Below are positions 40,959 through 49,133 of a DNA stretch of 64,000 bases, piece by piece. This stretch comes from Rhodocyclaceae bacterium. GTDB taxonomy: Bacteria > Pseudomonadota > Gammaproteobacteria > Burkholderiales > Rhodocyclaceae. The notes under the pieces were generated by a model that was given only the letters and a program-made list of their open reading frames with translations, did no database searches and was not told where the DNA came from. The DNA lies in contig JALNXH010000002.1 of assembly GCA_023230455.1 (NCBI GenBank), forward strand, positions 1 through 64,000. Reading direction: 5' to 3'. Position 1 is the stretch's first letter; every line of letters starts with the position of its first letter. Both the position numbers and the translations under genes were made by a program.

Positions 40959-42902
40959 ATGAGGCGCGGCAGCAAAGAGAAGAAGGTCTCGGGGTGGGAT
41001 GCGCAGGTTTGCGAACAGCTGATCGAGCAGCTCTGGGCGCTGCGCGCCGACATGCTGGCGTGCGAGTCCGAACTGGCGCCCTGGCTGGCCGGAGTGGATG
41101 CCGAGTATCTGGCCAGTGCACGCAATTTCACCCACTATCTGGCGCTGCGTCGTCGCGACATCCGGCCTTTGCAGGAGCGGCTGGCCGGGATCGGCGTGTC
41201 TTCGCTGGGGCGCGCGGAGTCGAACGTGTTGGCCAATTTGGACAAGGTGCTGGGCATCCTTCACCACCTCGCCGGGCGCGAATGGACGCCGCACTCCGCC
41301 GACGAGCCGGCCGGGATTAAGGGCAGCCGTTCCCTGTTGCTGCAGCACACCGCTGCCCTGTTTGGCGCGGCGCCGGCCGGACGCGCTGCGCGCATCATGG
41401 TGACTCTGCCGTCCGAAGCCGCCGGCGACTTCGGATTGGTGAAAAAACTGGTGCTGGCGGGCATGGACATCGCCCGCATCAACTGCGCCCACGACACCGC
41501 CGTAGAGTGGGAAGCCATGGCTGCCCAGGTGCGCCGCGCCGCCCACGGCGTCGGGCGGCCAGTGAAGATTCTGATGGATCTGGGCGGACCTAAGCTGCGT
41601 ACCGGCGACATCGTTTCCGGACCGGCGGTGTTGAAGCTGAAGCCGCGCCGCGATGCCCTCGGGCGGCGTCTGGCCCCTGCCCGCATCGGCCTGCGCGCGG
41701 CCGGTAGCCCCGATGCGGTAAGCGGCGCCGAGGTCCAGGCGAGCGTGGATGGCACCTGGCTGGCGGCGCTGGAAATCGACGACGTGATTGGCTTTACCGA
41801 TGCGCGCGGCGCCAACCGTCGTCTCAAGGTGGTCGGTCGCGATGGCGATGGGGTGCTGGCGGAATGCGCGCAGACCGCTTACCTGATCGCCGAGACCCGC
41901 TTCACAGCGCCCAAGCGCGGCCATGCACCGCGCCACAGCCGCCTTGGCGATCTGCCGCAAAAGCCCGGCGTGCTGTGCCTGTTCCGCGGCAACATTCTGC
42001 GCCTCACCCGCGGCGGCCTCGGTCAGCCGGGAAACCCGGCACATCCGGCGAGCATCGCCTGCACGCTGCCGGAAATCTTCGTCCAGGTGCGCAAAGGCGA
42101 GCGCGTCTGGTTCGACGACGGCCGTATCGGCGGCAGCATCCGTCGCATACATGCCGACTGGATCGAGGTCGAAATCACCAATGCCCGCGACGGGGGTGAG
42201 TGTCTGGCCGGCGACAAGGGCATCAACCTGCCTGACAGCCAGCTGGATCTGCCCGCCCTCACGCCGAAGGATCTACAGGACCTTGCGCTGGCGGTGCGCA
42301 AGGCAGATCTGGTGGGCCTGTCCTTTGCGCAACGGGGTGAGGACGTGATGGCCCTGCGCGGCCACCTCAGTCGGCTTGGTGTGCCGCAGCTCGGCGTGGT
42401 GGTGAAAATCGAAACCCGGCGCGGCTTCGAGAACTTGCCGCAGATTCTCTTTGCGGCGATGGCCAATCGTGCCGCCGGGGTGATGATCGCCCGCGGCGAT
42501 CTGGCGGTGGAATGCGGCTACGAGCGCCTGGCGGAAGTGCAGGAAGAAATCCTCTGGGCCACCGAGGCCGCCCACATGCCGGTGATCTGGGCCACTCAGG
42601 TGCTGGAGACGTTGGCCAAGACAGGGTTGCCGTCGCGCGCCGAAATCACCGATGCGGCGATGGGTGAGCGCGCGGAATGCGTGATGCTGAACAAGGGCCC
42701 GCACATCGTCGATGCAATACGTACCCTCGACGACATCCTCAAACGCATGCAGGCGCATCAGGCCAAGAAACGCACCTTGCTACGCGCCCTGCACGCTTGG
42801 GATTCGCCCAACCTCGACTACCAGGCCCTGCCCGTGCCGGCGCCGCGGCCGGGTACGGAGAAGGGCAAGAAAAAACGCGGGACAAAAAAACGCAAGGACT
42901 AA
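40959..42902 (+). CDS. Pyruvate-kinase-like protein of unusual architecture
   Basis: This 647-residue protein has a pyruvate-kinase barrel but not the normal layout. Recognisable motifs are AGMDIARINCAH (168-178, cf. RLNFSH), MDLGGPKLRTG (206-216), KGINLP (420-425), VVKIETRRGFENL (481-493, catalytic Lys483 and Glu485), VMIARGDLAVE (508-518, metal-ligand Asp514) and PVIWATQVLETL (541-552). The first ~140 residues have no counterpart in standard enzymes, about 200 residues separate the MDLGGP and KGINLP elements where the B domain is normally about 100, and the C-terminal allosteric domain is absent, replaced by a Lys-rich tail. The catalytic residues are kept, so activity is possible. It appears to be alone on its transcript. 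Confidence 0.8.
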   Translation: MRRGSKEKKVSGWDAQVCEQLIEQLWALRADMLACESELAPWLAGVDAEYLASARNFTHYLALRRRDIRPLQERLAGIGVSSLGRAESNVLANLDKVLGILHHLAGREWTPHSADEPAGIKGSRSLLLQHTAALFGAAPAGRAARIMVTLPSEAAGDFGLVKKLVLAGMDIARINCAHDTAVEWEAMAAQVRRAAHGVGRPVKILMDLGGPKLRTGDIVSGPAVLKLKPRRDALGRRLAPARIGLRAAGSPDAVSGAEVQASVDGTWLAALEIDDVIGFTDARGANRRLKVVGRDGDGVLAECAQTAYLIAETRFTAPKRGHAPRHSRLGDLPQKPGVLCLFRGNILRLTRGGLGQPGNPAHPASIACTLPEIFVQVRKGERVWFDDGRIGGSIRRIHADWIEVEITNARDGGECLAGDKGINLPDSQLDLPALTPKDLQDLALAVRKADLVGLSFAQRGEDVMALRGHLSRLGVPQLGVVVKIETRRGFENLPQILFAAMANRAAGVMIARGDLAVECGYERLAEVQEEILWATEAAHMPVIWATQVLETLAKTGLPSRAEITDAAMGERAECVMLNKGPHIVDAIRTLDDILKRMQAHQAKKRTLLRALHAWDSPNLDYQALPVPAPRPGTEKGKKKRGTKKRKD

Positions 42903-43006
42903 AAAGATCGCGGCCGTCGCGATCCGAATGACCTTCCCGGGGCCGTTTGCTGTAGCTGGGGGCGGGAATCGGCGACTACGGGTCGGGCCGCGTGTTGCGG
43001 AATGCG

Positions 43007-43597
43007 TTACCGGTTTGCGCCGAACAGAGCCGAACCGAATTGCAGCACCACGACGAACGCGCCGGCTGCGACGAGGCTGCCCGCTAGGCGCGGATGGGTT
43101 CCGACCAGGTGGTCGAGGGTCAGATACATCCGCCCCTCGCCGCCTTCAGCCTTGGGCACCAGAGTCCCTTTTTCGATTTTTGTGGCCAGGGAATCCAGTA
43201 CGCGGGGGGCAAGCAATAGAAGCATGCCAAAGGCAATGGCGAACAGGTTCCCGACCGTCAGGAACCACCATGCCGCCTCGATGCCCGAGGCGAGGATCCG
43301 GCCCTGGAAGGTGCCGCCCGTGCCAATCAGGCCAAGGCTGCCGCTGTGCAGTCCGCCGGCGAGCTTGAACAACGGATAGGCACCGCCTGCGATGAAGAGG
43401 GCACCAATCCAACGCCGGCCGAGTTTGCTTCGCGTCGATACCCAGCGGTTCATCAGGTCGGAGAATTTGGTCATCCCGCTTCCGCATACGACCAGACTGG
43501 TGCCGACGGCAAAACCGATCAGGCCGAAGATGAAGAAAAACCAAAGGAAGAACGGACCGAGCAGTAGTCCGATGGCGTGGGTGTCGATCTGCGGCAT
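43007..43597 (-). CDS. Four-helix integral membrane protein of unknown function
   Basis: I do not recognise the family. The 196-residue sequence has four likely transmembrane helices: about 10-38 (LLLGPFFLWFFFIFGLIGFAV), 63-83, 108-130 (FLTVGNLFAIAFGMLLLLAP) and 172-192 (GSLVAAGAFVVVLQFG). The loops are short and no catalytic or metal-binding motif is evident. An AAGGGA ribosome-binding site is in front of the ATG. It lies tail to tail with the pyruvate-kinase-like gene and 138 bases from the next small membrane-protein gene. Confidence 0.7.
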   Translation of the reverse strand: MPQIDTHAIGLLLGPFFLWFFFIFGLIGFAVGTSLVVCGSGMTKFSDLMNRWVSTRSKLGRRWIGALFIAGGAYPLFKLAGGLHSGSLGLIGTGGTFQGRILASGIEAAWWFLTVGNLFAIAFGMLLLLAPRVLDSLATKIEKGTLVPKAEGGEGRMYLTLDHLVGTHPRLAGSLVAAGAFVVVLQFGSALFGANR

Positions 43598-43735
43598 ATG
43601 TCGTTCCCTTCGCTGGAAATGTGACTGTCGAAACGCGCTAGCTTACCCTCAATCGCCGACGCATAACGATTGAAGGAGGGGGCGGAAACGAAACTGTACG
43701 GCGAGATTAACCGCGCTTCGGTGACGCGGGATCGA

Positions 43736-44002
43736 TCACATCCGTGTCGTCATCGGCCGGCAGCTTATATTCTGGACGCGGAAGACATTGTTTTGGGATA
43801 CTTCCAGCTTGCCGACTTCCACCATCACGTCGATCAGATGGAACTCCAGAAAGGCAACTACCAGCAATAGAAGCCAAATGGCATTTTTGGCGCGAAGGAT
43901 ATGGTCATAGTTCTCGTGCCAAGCCTTTTCCTGTTCCTCGACTTCATGTTCGACGAAGTGGTGAACCTGATCCGGCGTGTGTAGTTCGGGATATTTTTCC
44001 AT
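43736..44002 (-). CDS. Small single-pass membrane protein of unknown function
   Basis: The 88-residue protein has a hydrophilic, His/Glu-rich N-terminus (MEKYPELHTPDQVHHFVEHE), then one transmembrane helix at about 42-62 (AIWLLLLVVAFLEFHLIDVMV) and a short polar tail. A purine-rich stretch (AGGGACAGG) precedes the ATG and a possible promoter lies about 50 bases upstream. No family is recognised. The His-rich head could bind metal, but this is speculative. Confidence 0.55.
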   Translation of the reverse strand: MEKYPELHTPDQVHHFVEHEVEEQEKAWHENYDHILRAKNAIWLLLLVVAFLEFHLIDVMVEVGKLEVSQNNVFRVQNISCRPMTTRM

Positions 44003-44235
44003 GGCCCTGTCCCTGCCTTACGATTAGGTGCTTTTTGTCGCACTGGGCCCACTATAGAACCGTTTCTCGGCGAATGACAGTGACGAGTTTCACGCAGATG
44101 GAATCGAGGGGTCGGCGGGCCGGGCGCGCAGCGAGCGGTTGAATTTCCAGGTTTATGCTGTTTGCCTTGATCGGGTGACCGCGGCGTGTCATTCAATGGG
44201 TGGCTATCAGCTACGCATTGCCGTACGACAACTGC
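44003..44235. other. Intergenic stretch between the small membrane-protein gene and the dapA terminator
   Basis: Together with the terminator and dapA trailer this is the largest gene-free region (44003-44315). Apart from the possible promoter near its left end, I see no gene, RNA or repeat in it. Confidence 0.5.
44051..44080 (-). promoter_or_regulatory. Possible promoter of the small membrane-protein gene
   Basis: On the minus strand, CTGTCA (44080-44075) and TATAGT (44056-44051) are separated by 18 bases, four and five matches to the sigma-70 consensus, about 50 bases before the ATG. Confidence 0.4.
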
Positions 44236-44261
44236 AAAACGGCCCGCCGAAGCGGGCCGTT
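44236..44261 (-). terminator. Rho-independent terminator of dapA
   Basis: On the minus strand AACGGCCCGC, loop TTCG, GCGGGCCGTT, ending in TTTTG: a perfect 10-bp stem with a stable TTCG tetraloop and a short T-run, about 55 bases after the dapA stop. Confidence 0.85.
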
Positions 44262-44315
44262 CCTATTCTGGACAAGGGCTTCTACACGCTTAGCCTGGAC
44301 GGAGGTGACTTCTTT

Positions 44316-45194
44316 TTAAAGCACGATGCCGGCGTGGGTCAGGGCTTCGGTGACCTTGCCGACGCTGGCGTCGGTCATCGGCACCAGAGGCAGACGGATG
44401 CCGGCGGGGATCTTGCCCATCTTGCTGAGCGCCCATTTGGCCGGGATCGGGTTCGGTTCCACCAGCACGGCGCGGTGCAGCGGCAGTAGCTTGTAGTTGA
44501 GCTGCACGGCCTTGTCCACCTCACGGGCGATGGCGGCCGCGCACATTTCGTGCATCAGCCTGGGCGCCAGGTTGGCGCTGATGGAGATGCAGCCTTTGCC
44601 GCCGAACAGCATCAGCGCGGCGGCGGTGGGGTCGTCACCGCTATACACGGCGAATTCGACCGGTGCCCGCAGCAGCAGATCGGTGCCGCGATTGATGTCG
44701 CCGGTGGCGTCCTTGATGCCGATGATGTTGGGCACGTCGGCGAGACGGATCGCGGTATCGTTGGACAGGTCGGCGACGGTACGGCCGGGCACGTTGTAGA
44801 GGATCATCGGGAGTTCCACTGCCTCGGCGATGGTACGGAAATGCAGGTACTGGCCTTCCTGTGTGGGCTTGTTGTAGTAAGGCACTACCGAAAGATGGGC
44901 GTCGGCACCGGCTTTCCGCGCGAACTCCGCCAATTCGACGGCCTCCCGCGTCGAGTTGGCGCCGGTGCCGGCAATCACCGGGACGCGGCCGGCGGCGCGC
45001 TTCACCACCGCGGCGATCAGCGCGCAATGCTCCTCCACATCCACCGTCGGCGATTCGCCGGTGGTGCCGACCACCACGATGGCGTCGGTGCCCTCGGCAA
45101 CGTGCCAGTCCACCAGGCGGTCGAGTGCGGCGTAGTCGAGGCTGCCGTCTTCCTGCATGGGGGTGACGAGGGCGACGATGGATCCCTGAATCAT
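44316..45194 (-). CDS. dapA: 4-hydroxy-tetrahydrodipicolinate synthase
   Basis: DapA condenses pyruvate with aspartate semialdehyde, the first committed step of lysine/diaminopimelate synthesis. The 292-residue TIM-barrel has VVGTTGESPT, YNVPGRTVADL with the proton-relay Tyr, and IIGIKDATGD with the Schiff-base Lys. The ATG was chosen because it follows GGAGTCACCC and starts MIQGSIVALVTPM; a longer frame upstream lacks homology. It is divergent from the meta-cleavage operon. Confidence 0.95.
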   Translation of the reverse strand: MIQGSIVALVTPMQEDGSLDYAALDRLVDWHVAEGTDAIVVVGTTGESPTVDVEEHCALIAAVVKRAAGRVPVIAGTGANSTREAVELAEFARKAGADAHLSVVPYYNKPTQEGQYLHFRTIAEAVELPMILYNVPGRTVADLSNDTAIRLADVPNIIGIKDATGDINRGTDLLLRAPVEFAVYSGDDPTAAALMLFGGKGCISISANLAPRLMHEMCAAAIAREVDKAVQLNYKLLPLHRAVLVEPNPIPAKWALSKMGKIPAGIRLPLVPMTDASVGKVTEALTHAGIVL

Positions 45195-45302
45195 GGGTGA
45201 CTCCTGAAATTGGCGGCTGCGGGCGGATTCTGGCCGACGCGGCATCCGGTTCTGACGGGAACGATTCACATCCCGGGGCGCATGGCGGATAATGCCCGGA
45301 AG

Positions 45303-45330
45303 TAGACAGAATGGTCTGTAAATGTAAAAT
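45303..45330 (+). promoter_or_regulatory. Promoter with an overlapping TetR-type operator, upstream of the meta-cleavage lower-pathway genes
   Basis: TAGACA (45303-45308, five of six) and extended-10 TGTAAAAT (45323-45330, core TAAAAT 45325-45330) are spaced by 16 bases. A dyad ACAGA-N4-TCTGT (45306-45319) covers the -35 and spacer, a repressor-like position; the outer TAGAC...GGTCT resembles TetR-family sites. The 130-base leader before the hydratase ATG has no clear structure. Confidence 0.55.
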
Positions 45331-45466
45331 CGCGGTTCGACGGAAGTTTACCATTCGCCCGATGCCCGGCAGGCGCGTTCGCTGGCCCATAAGACGCACT
45401 CAAAAAGGCCGAGCCAGGGCATTCCGTCTGCTTACCGTGCTTGCCCACCCTCGACAGGATTTTCAA

Positions 45467-46255
45467 ATGCCGCTCAATAATAATCAGATAACCCAGCTCG
45501 GCGACGAACTCTACGACGCGCTGGTGAATTGCCGCATGATCGATCCGCTGACTGATCGCCACCCCGATATCAGCATCGAAAACGCCTACGCCATCCAGCA
45601 GCGCATGATCGAGAGGCGCATCGCCAAAGGCGAGCATGTCGTCGGCAAGAAGATCGGCGTCACCAGCAAGGCGGTGATGAACATGCTCGGCGTTGGCCAG
45701 CCCGATTTCGGCTACATGCTTGACGGCATGATCGTGAACGAAGGCGAGGCGATCCCGATGTCCGCGCTGGTCCAGCCCAAGGCCGAAGGCGAGATCGCCT
45801 TCGTGCTGAAGAAGGATCTGCTTGGCCCCGGCATCAGCGCGGCCGACGTGCTGGCCGCGACCGAGGGCGTGATGGCCTGTTTCGAGATCGTCGATTCGCG
45901 CATCCGCGACTGGAAGATCAAGATCCAGGACACCGTGGCCGACAATGCCTCCTGCGGCGTTTTCGTGCTCGGCAGCCGGTTGGTGGACGTGCGCGACGTC
46001 GATCTCATCACCTGCGGCATGGTGCTGGAAAAAAACGGCGAAGTTGTCGTCTGCGGCGCCGGTGCGGCGACCATGAATTCCCCCGCCAACGCCGTTGCCT
46101 GGCTGGCCAATACGCTCGGCCGCCTCGGCGTGCCGCTGAAGGCCGGCGAGATCGTCCTCTCCGGCGCCCTCGGCGCGATGGTGCCGGTCAAGGCCGGCGA
46201 CAACCTGCGCGTCGCCATCGGCGGCATCGGCGGCTGCTCGGTGCGCTTCGCCTGA
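45467..46255 (+). CDS. 2-hydroxypenta-2,4-dienoate hydratase / 4-oxalocrotonate decarboxylase-type enzyme
   Basis: This 262-residue enzyme of the DmpE/MhpD/TesE group adds water to 2-hydroxy-2,4-dienoates from meta ring cleavage. It has the typical LGDELYDALVN start, AYAIQQRMIERR and GKKIGVTSKAVMNMLGVGQPDFGYML, and the C-terminal LSGALGAMVPVKAGD. The decarboxylase DmpH shares this fold, but the N-terminal pattern favours the hydratase. The ATG with AGGA upstream gives a standard start; 52 extra residues upstream read like non-coding sequence. An acylating aldehyde dehydrogenase and an aldolase follow in order. The substrate chain length (catechol, phenylpropionate or steroid-derived) cannot be told. 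Confidence 0.87.
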   Translation: MPLNNNQITQLGDELYDALVNCRMIDPLTDRHPDISIENAYAIQQRMIERRIAKGEHVVGKKIGVTSKAVMNMLGVGQPDFGYMLDGMIVNEGEAIPMSALVQPKAEGEIAFVLKKDLLGPGISAADVLAATEGVMACFEIVDSRIRDWKIKIQDTVADNASCGVFVLGSRLVDVRDVDLITCGMVLEKNGEVVVCGAGAATMNSPANAVAWLANTLGRLGVPLKAGEIVLSGALGAMVPVKAGDNLRVAIGGIGGCSVRFA

Positions 46256-46302
46256 GCGCGCCCTCCTCGTTCCCCTCGCAACCCCCTGCGGAGAATTTCC
46301 CA

Positions 46303-47220
46303 ATGACCAAAAAAATTCGTTGCGCCCTGATCGGTCCCGGCAACATCGGCACCGACCTTCTCTACAAACTCAAGCGCAGTCCGGTACTGGAGCCGGTGTG
46401 GATGGTCGGCGTCGACCCGACGTCCGAAGGCCTCAAGCGCGCCCGCGAGATGGGGCTGAAGACCACCGACCAGGGCGTGGACGGCCTGCTGCCGTATGTC
46501 GCCGCCGACAACGTGCAGATTGCCTTCGATGCCACCTCGGCCTACGTGCACAAGGAAAACTCCGACAAGCTGACGGCCCTGGGCGTGATGATGATCGACC
46601 TCACGCCGGCCGCGATCGGCCCCTTCTGCGTGCCGCCGGTGAACCTCAAGCAACACGTCGGCAAGCGCGAGATGAATGTCAATATGGTCACTTGCGGCGG
46701 CCAGGCGACGATCCCGATGATCGCCGCGATCTCGCAGGTGCAGCCGGTCAAGTACGGCGAGATCGTCGCCACCATCAGCTCGAAGAGCGCCGGTCCGGGC
46801 ACACGCAAGAACATCGACGAATTCACCCGCACCACCTCTGCCGCCATCGAGCGGGTCGGTGGCGCGAAGCAAGGCAAGGCCATCATCATCATCAATCCGG
46901 CCGAGCCGCCGTTGATCATGCGCGACACCGTGCATTGCCTGACCGAAGGCGAACCCGATCAGGCCGCGATCACCGCCTCGGTGGCGGAGATGATCAAGGA
47001 AGTGCAGAAGTACGTTCCCGGCTACAAGCGGGTCAACGGTCCCGTGTTTGACGGCAACCGCGTCTCGATCTACCTCGAAGTCGAGGGCCTGGGCGACTTT
47101 CTACCGAAATACTCAGGCAACCTGGACATCATGACGGCGGCGGCGGCGCGGACGGCGGAGATGTTTGCGGAGGAGATCATTGCCGGACGGATCACACTTC
47201 GGCCGACCGCCGCCGTCTGA
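46303..47220 (+). CDS. Acetaldehyde dehydrogenase (acylating), DmpF/TesF type
   Basis: This enzyme converts the aldehyde from the aldolase to acyl-CoA with NAD+. The 305-residue sequence has the NAD motif LIGPGNIGTDLLYKL and the catalytic Cys131 in NMVTCGGQATIP. It forms a channelling complex with the aldolase whose gene is next, so toxic aldehyde stays bound. The start follows CGGAGAA. A 120-base gap with hairpins separates it from the aldolase gene. Confidence 0.95.
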   Translation: MTKKIRCALIGPGNIGTDLLYKLKRSPVLEPVWMVGVDPTSEGLKRAREMGLKTTDQGVDGLLPYVAADNVQIAFDATSAYVHKENSDKLTALGVMMIDLTPAAIGPFCVPPVNLKQHVGKREMNVNMVTCGGQATIPMIAAISQVQPVKYGEIVATISSKSAGPGTRKNIDEFTRTTSAAIERVGGAKQGKAIIIINPAEPPLIMRDTVHCLTEGEPDQAAITASVAEMIKEVQKYVPGYKRVNGPVFDGNRVSIYLEVEGLGDFLPKYSGNLDIMTAAAARTAEMFAEEIIAGRITLRPTAAV

Positions 47221-47276
47221 CAAGTTACGCCCCCATCCCCCCGGCCCCTTCCCGGGGAAGGGGGTGACGATAACGG

Positions 47277-47296
47277 GTCAGCCGCAAGCGGCTGAC
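47277..47296 (+). repeat. Hairpin between the dehydrogenase and aldolase genes
   Basis: GTCAGCCGC (47277-47285), two-base loop AA, GCGGCTGAC (47288-47296). It is preceded by a GC-rich block CCCCTTCCCGGGGAAGGGG (about 47245-47263). There is no U-run, so it is more likely an mRNA stabiliser or processing element, or a dispersed GC-rich repeat, than a terminator. Confidence 0.6.
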
Positions 47297-47340
47297 AGGA
47301 ATTGAGTTCAAGCAGCGTGGCTGCGAACGGAGAAACGAAC

Positions 47341-48372
47341 ATGAGCGTCAAAGGCAAGAAGATCACCGTGCATGACATGACCCTGCGCGACGGTATGCAC
47401 CCCAAGCGCCACCAGATGACCCTGGAGCAGATGAAGGCGGTCGCCAAGGGGCTCGACGAGGCGGGCGTACCGCTGATCGAAGTCACCCACGGCGACGGAC
47501 TCGGCGGTTCGTCGGTGAACTACGGTTTCCCGGCGCACAGCGACGAGGAGTATTTGTCTACGGTGATTCCGCTGATGAAGCAGGCCAAGGTTTCCGCACT
47601 GCTGCTGCCCGGCATCGGCACCGTCGATCACCTGCGCATGGCCAAGGATCTCGGTGTGCACACCATTCGGGTCGCCACCCATTGCACCGAGGCCGACGTT
47701 TCGGAGCAGCACATCAGCCTGGCGCGCAAGCTGGAGATGGATACCGTCGGCTTCCTGATGATGGCCCACCGCAACACGCCGCAGGGGCTGGTGACGCAGG
47801 CCAAGCTGATGGAATCCTACGGCGCCAACTGCATCTACGTCACCGACTCGGCCGGCTACATGCTGCCAGAGGATGTCAGGACCAGCCTCGGTGCCGTGCG
47901 CGCCGCACTCAAGGCGGAGACCGAACTCGGTTTCCACGGCCATCACAACATGTCGATGGGCGTCTCCAACTCGATCGCGGCGGTCGAAGTTGGCGCTACC
48001 CGGATCGACGCGGCGGCCGCAGGTCTCGGCGCCGGTGCCGGTAACACGCCGATGGAAGTGCTGATCGCCGTGTGCAATCGCATGGGCATCGAAACCGGCG
48101 TGGACCTGTTCAAGATCGAAGACGTTGCCGAGGACATCGTTGTGCCACTGATGGACCACCCGATCCGCATCGACCGTGATTCGTTGACCCTCGGCTATGC
48201 CGGGGTGTATTCGTCGTTCCTGCTCTTTGCCAAGCGCGCCGAAGCCAAGTACAAAATTCCGGCGCGCGAAATCCTCATGGAGCTGGGCCGCCGCGGCATG
48301 GTCGGCGGTCAGGAAGACATGATCGAGGATGCCGCCATCACCATGGCGCGCGAGCGCGGCCTGCTCGCCTGA
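47341..48372 (+). CDS. 4-hydroxy-2-oxovalerate aldolase, DmpG/TesG type
   Basis: The aldolase splits 4-hydroxy-2-oxo acids into pyruvate and an aldehyde. The 343-residue protein opens with the DRE-TIM catalytic segment DMTLRDGMHPKRHQM (Arg16-Asp17, His20), contains HGHHNMSMGVSNS with metal-ligand histidines, and ends with the C-terminal communication domain that contacts the dehydrogenase. ATG at MSVKGKK was preferred to an upstream in-frame GTG, as it has GGAGAA in front. It completes the hydratase-dehydrogenase-aldolase trio; ring-cleavage and other upper-pathway genes are absent from the window. Confidence 0.95.
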   Translation: MSVKGKKITVHDMTLRDGMHPKRHQMTLEQMKAVAKGLDEAGVPLIEVTHGDGLGGSSVNYGFPAHSDEEYLSTVIPLMKQAKVSALLLPGIGTVDHLRMAKDLGVHTIRVATHCTEADVSEQHISLARKLEMDTVGFLMMAHRNTPQGLVTQAKLMESYGANCIYVTDSAGYMLPEDVRTSLGAVRAALKAETELGFHGHHNMSMGVSNSIAAVEVGATRIDAAAAGLGAGAGNTPMEVLIAVCNRMGIETGVDLFKIEDVAEDIVVPLMDHPIRIDRDSLTLGYAGVYSSFLLFAKRAEAKYKIPAREILMELGRRGMVGGQEDMIEDAAITMARERGLLA

Positions 48373-48389
48373 ACGGCGAGGCAACCGGA

Positions 48390-49133
48390 TCAGATCAGCG
48401 GAATTTCGCCGCCGCGGCGTTTCAGTTCGCTGCGGCGGGTTTTCCAGTCCGGACAGAGGCGCTCCACTTCGGCCCAGAACTGAGGGCTGTGGTTCATCTC
48501 CTTGAGGTGGGCCAACTCGTGCGTCACCACATAATCCAGCAGCTCCAGCGGCAGATGGACCAACCGCCAGTTGAGGCGGATACCGCTGGCGCTGCACGAA
48601 CCCCAGCGCGTGCGCGCCGAGCTGAGGCTGAGCGGCGGCGGGGTGCAGCCGGCACGGCCGGCGTAATACCCCAACCGTTCGGCGAAGACCTCCGCTGCCT
48701 TGTGTTGCAGAGCGCGTCTGGCCAGCGCGTCGAGATCGGCATTGGGCCGAGCGGCGAGCTCCAGCACCGTATCGAACCAGCGAAAGCGGTTGCCGCCACG
48801 GCCGACTGCCACGGTCACTTCGCCGCCCAGCAGCGGCAGGCGCTGGCCGTCGCGGACAGCGAGCTGGCGGCGAACCTGGCGGGCGGTGAATTCATCGAGT
48901 TTCTCCAGCACCCATGCGCTGTGTTCGAGGACGAACGCCTCGATTGCCGCCAGCCCGAGGCCGCGCGGCGCGGCGATGCGCAAGCCGCGTTCGTCGACGT
49001 GCATGACCAGCCGCCGCCGGCCGCTGTCTAGGGTGTAGCTGACGATCCGGTTGCCGATCTGCACGTGCCGCGTCTTCGGCGAAGGCGACGGCGGCGGCAG
49101 ACGGAAGAGGGAAAGCTGTTCCGGAAGGCTCAC
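48390..49133 (-). CDS. YgjP-like zinc metalloprotease (M48/DUF45), GTG start
   Basis: This 247-residue protein is the active member of a tandem pair. It has RWGSC at residues 176-180, IRLNWRLVHLP at 185-195 and the zinc site HELAHLKEMNHSPQFW (HExxH at 205-209, third ligand His215). The GTG start overlaps the stop of the upstream gene (GTGA). An upstream extension in the same frame is the shadow of that gene. Function in the cell is unknown; YgjP-like proteases are widespread and poorly studied. The neighbours plsC and gmhB point to an operon with glyQS. Confidence 0.87.
   Translation of the reverse strand: MSLPEQLSLFRLPPPSPSPKTRHVQIGNRIVSYTLDSGRRRLVMHVDERGLRIAAPRGLGLAAIEAFVLEHSAWVLEKLDEFTARQVRRQLAVRDGQRLPLLGGEVTVAVGRGGNRFRWFDTVLELAARPNADLDALARRALQHKAAEVFAERLGYYAGRAGCTPPPLSLSSARTRWGSCSASGIRLNWRLVHLPLELLDYVVTHELAHLKEMNHSPQFWAEVERLCPDWKTRRSELKRRGGEIPLI

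Noticed and set aside
43670..43870. 66-residue plus-strand frame opposite the small membrane protein
   Set aside because: No ribosome-binding site or family pattern; its reverse strand encodes a plausible membrane helix.
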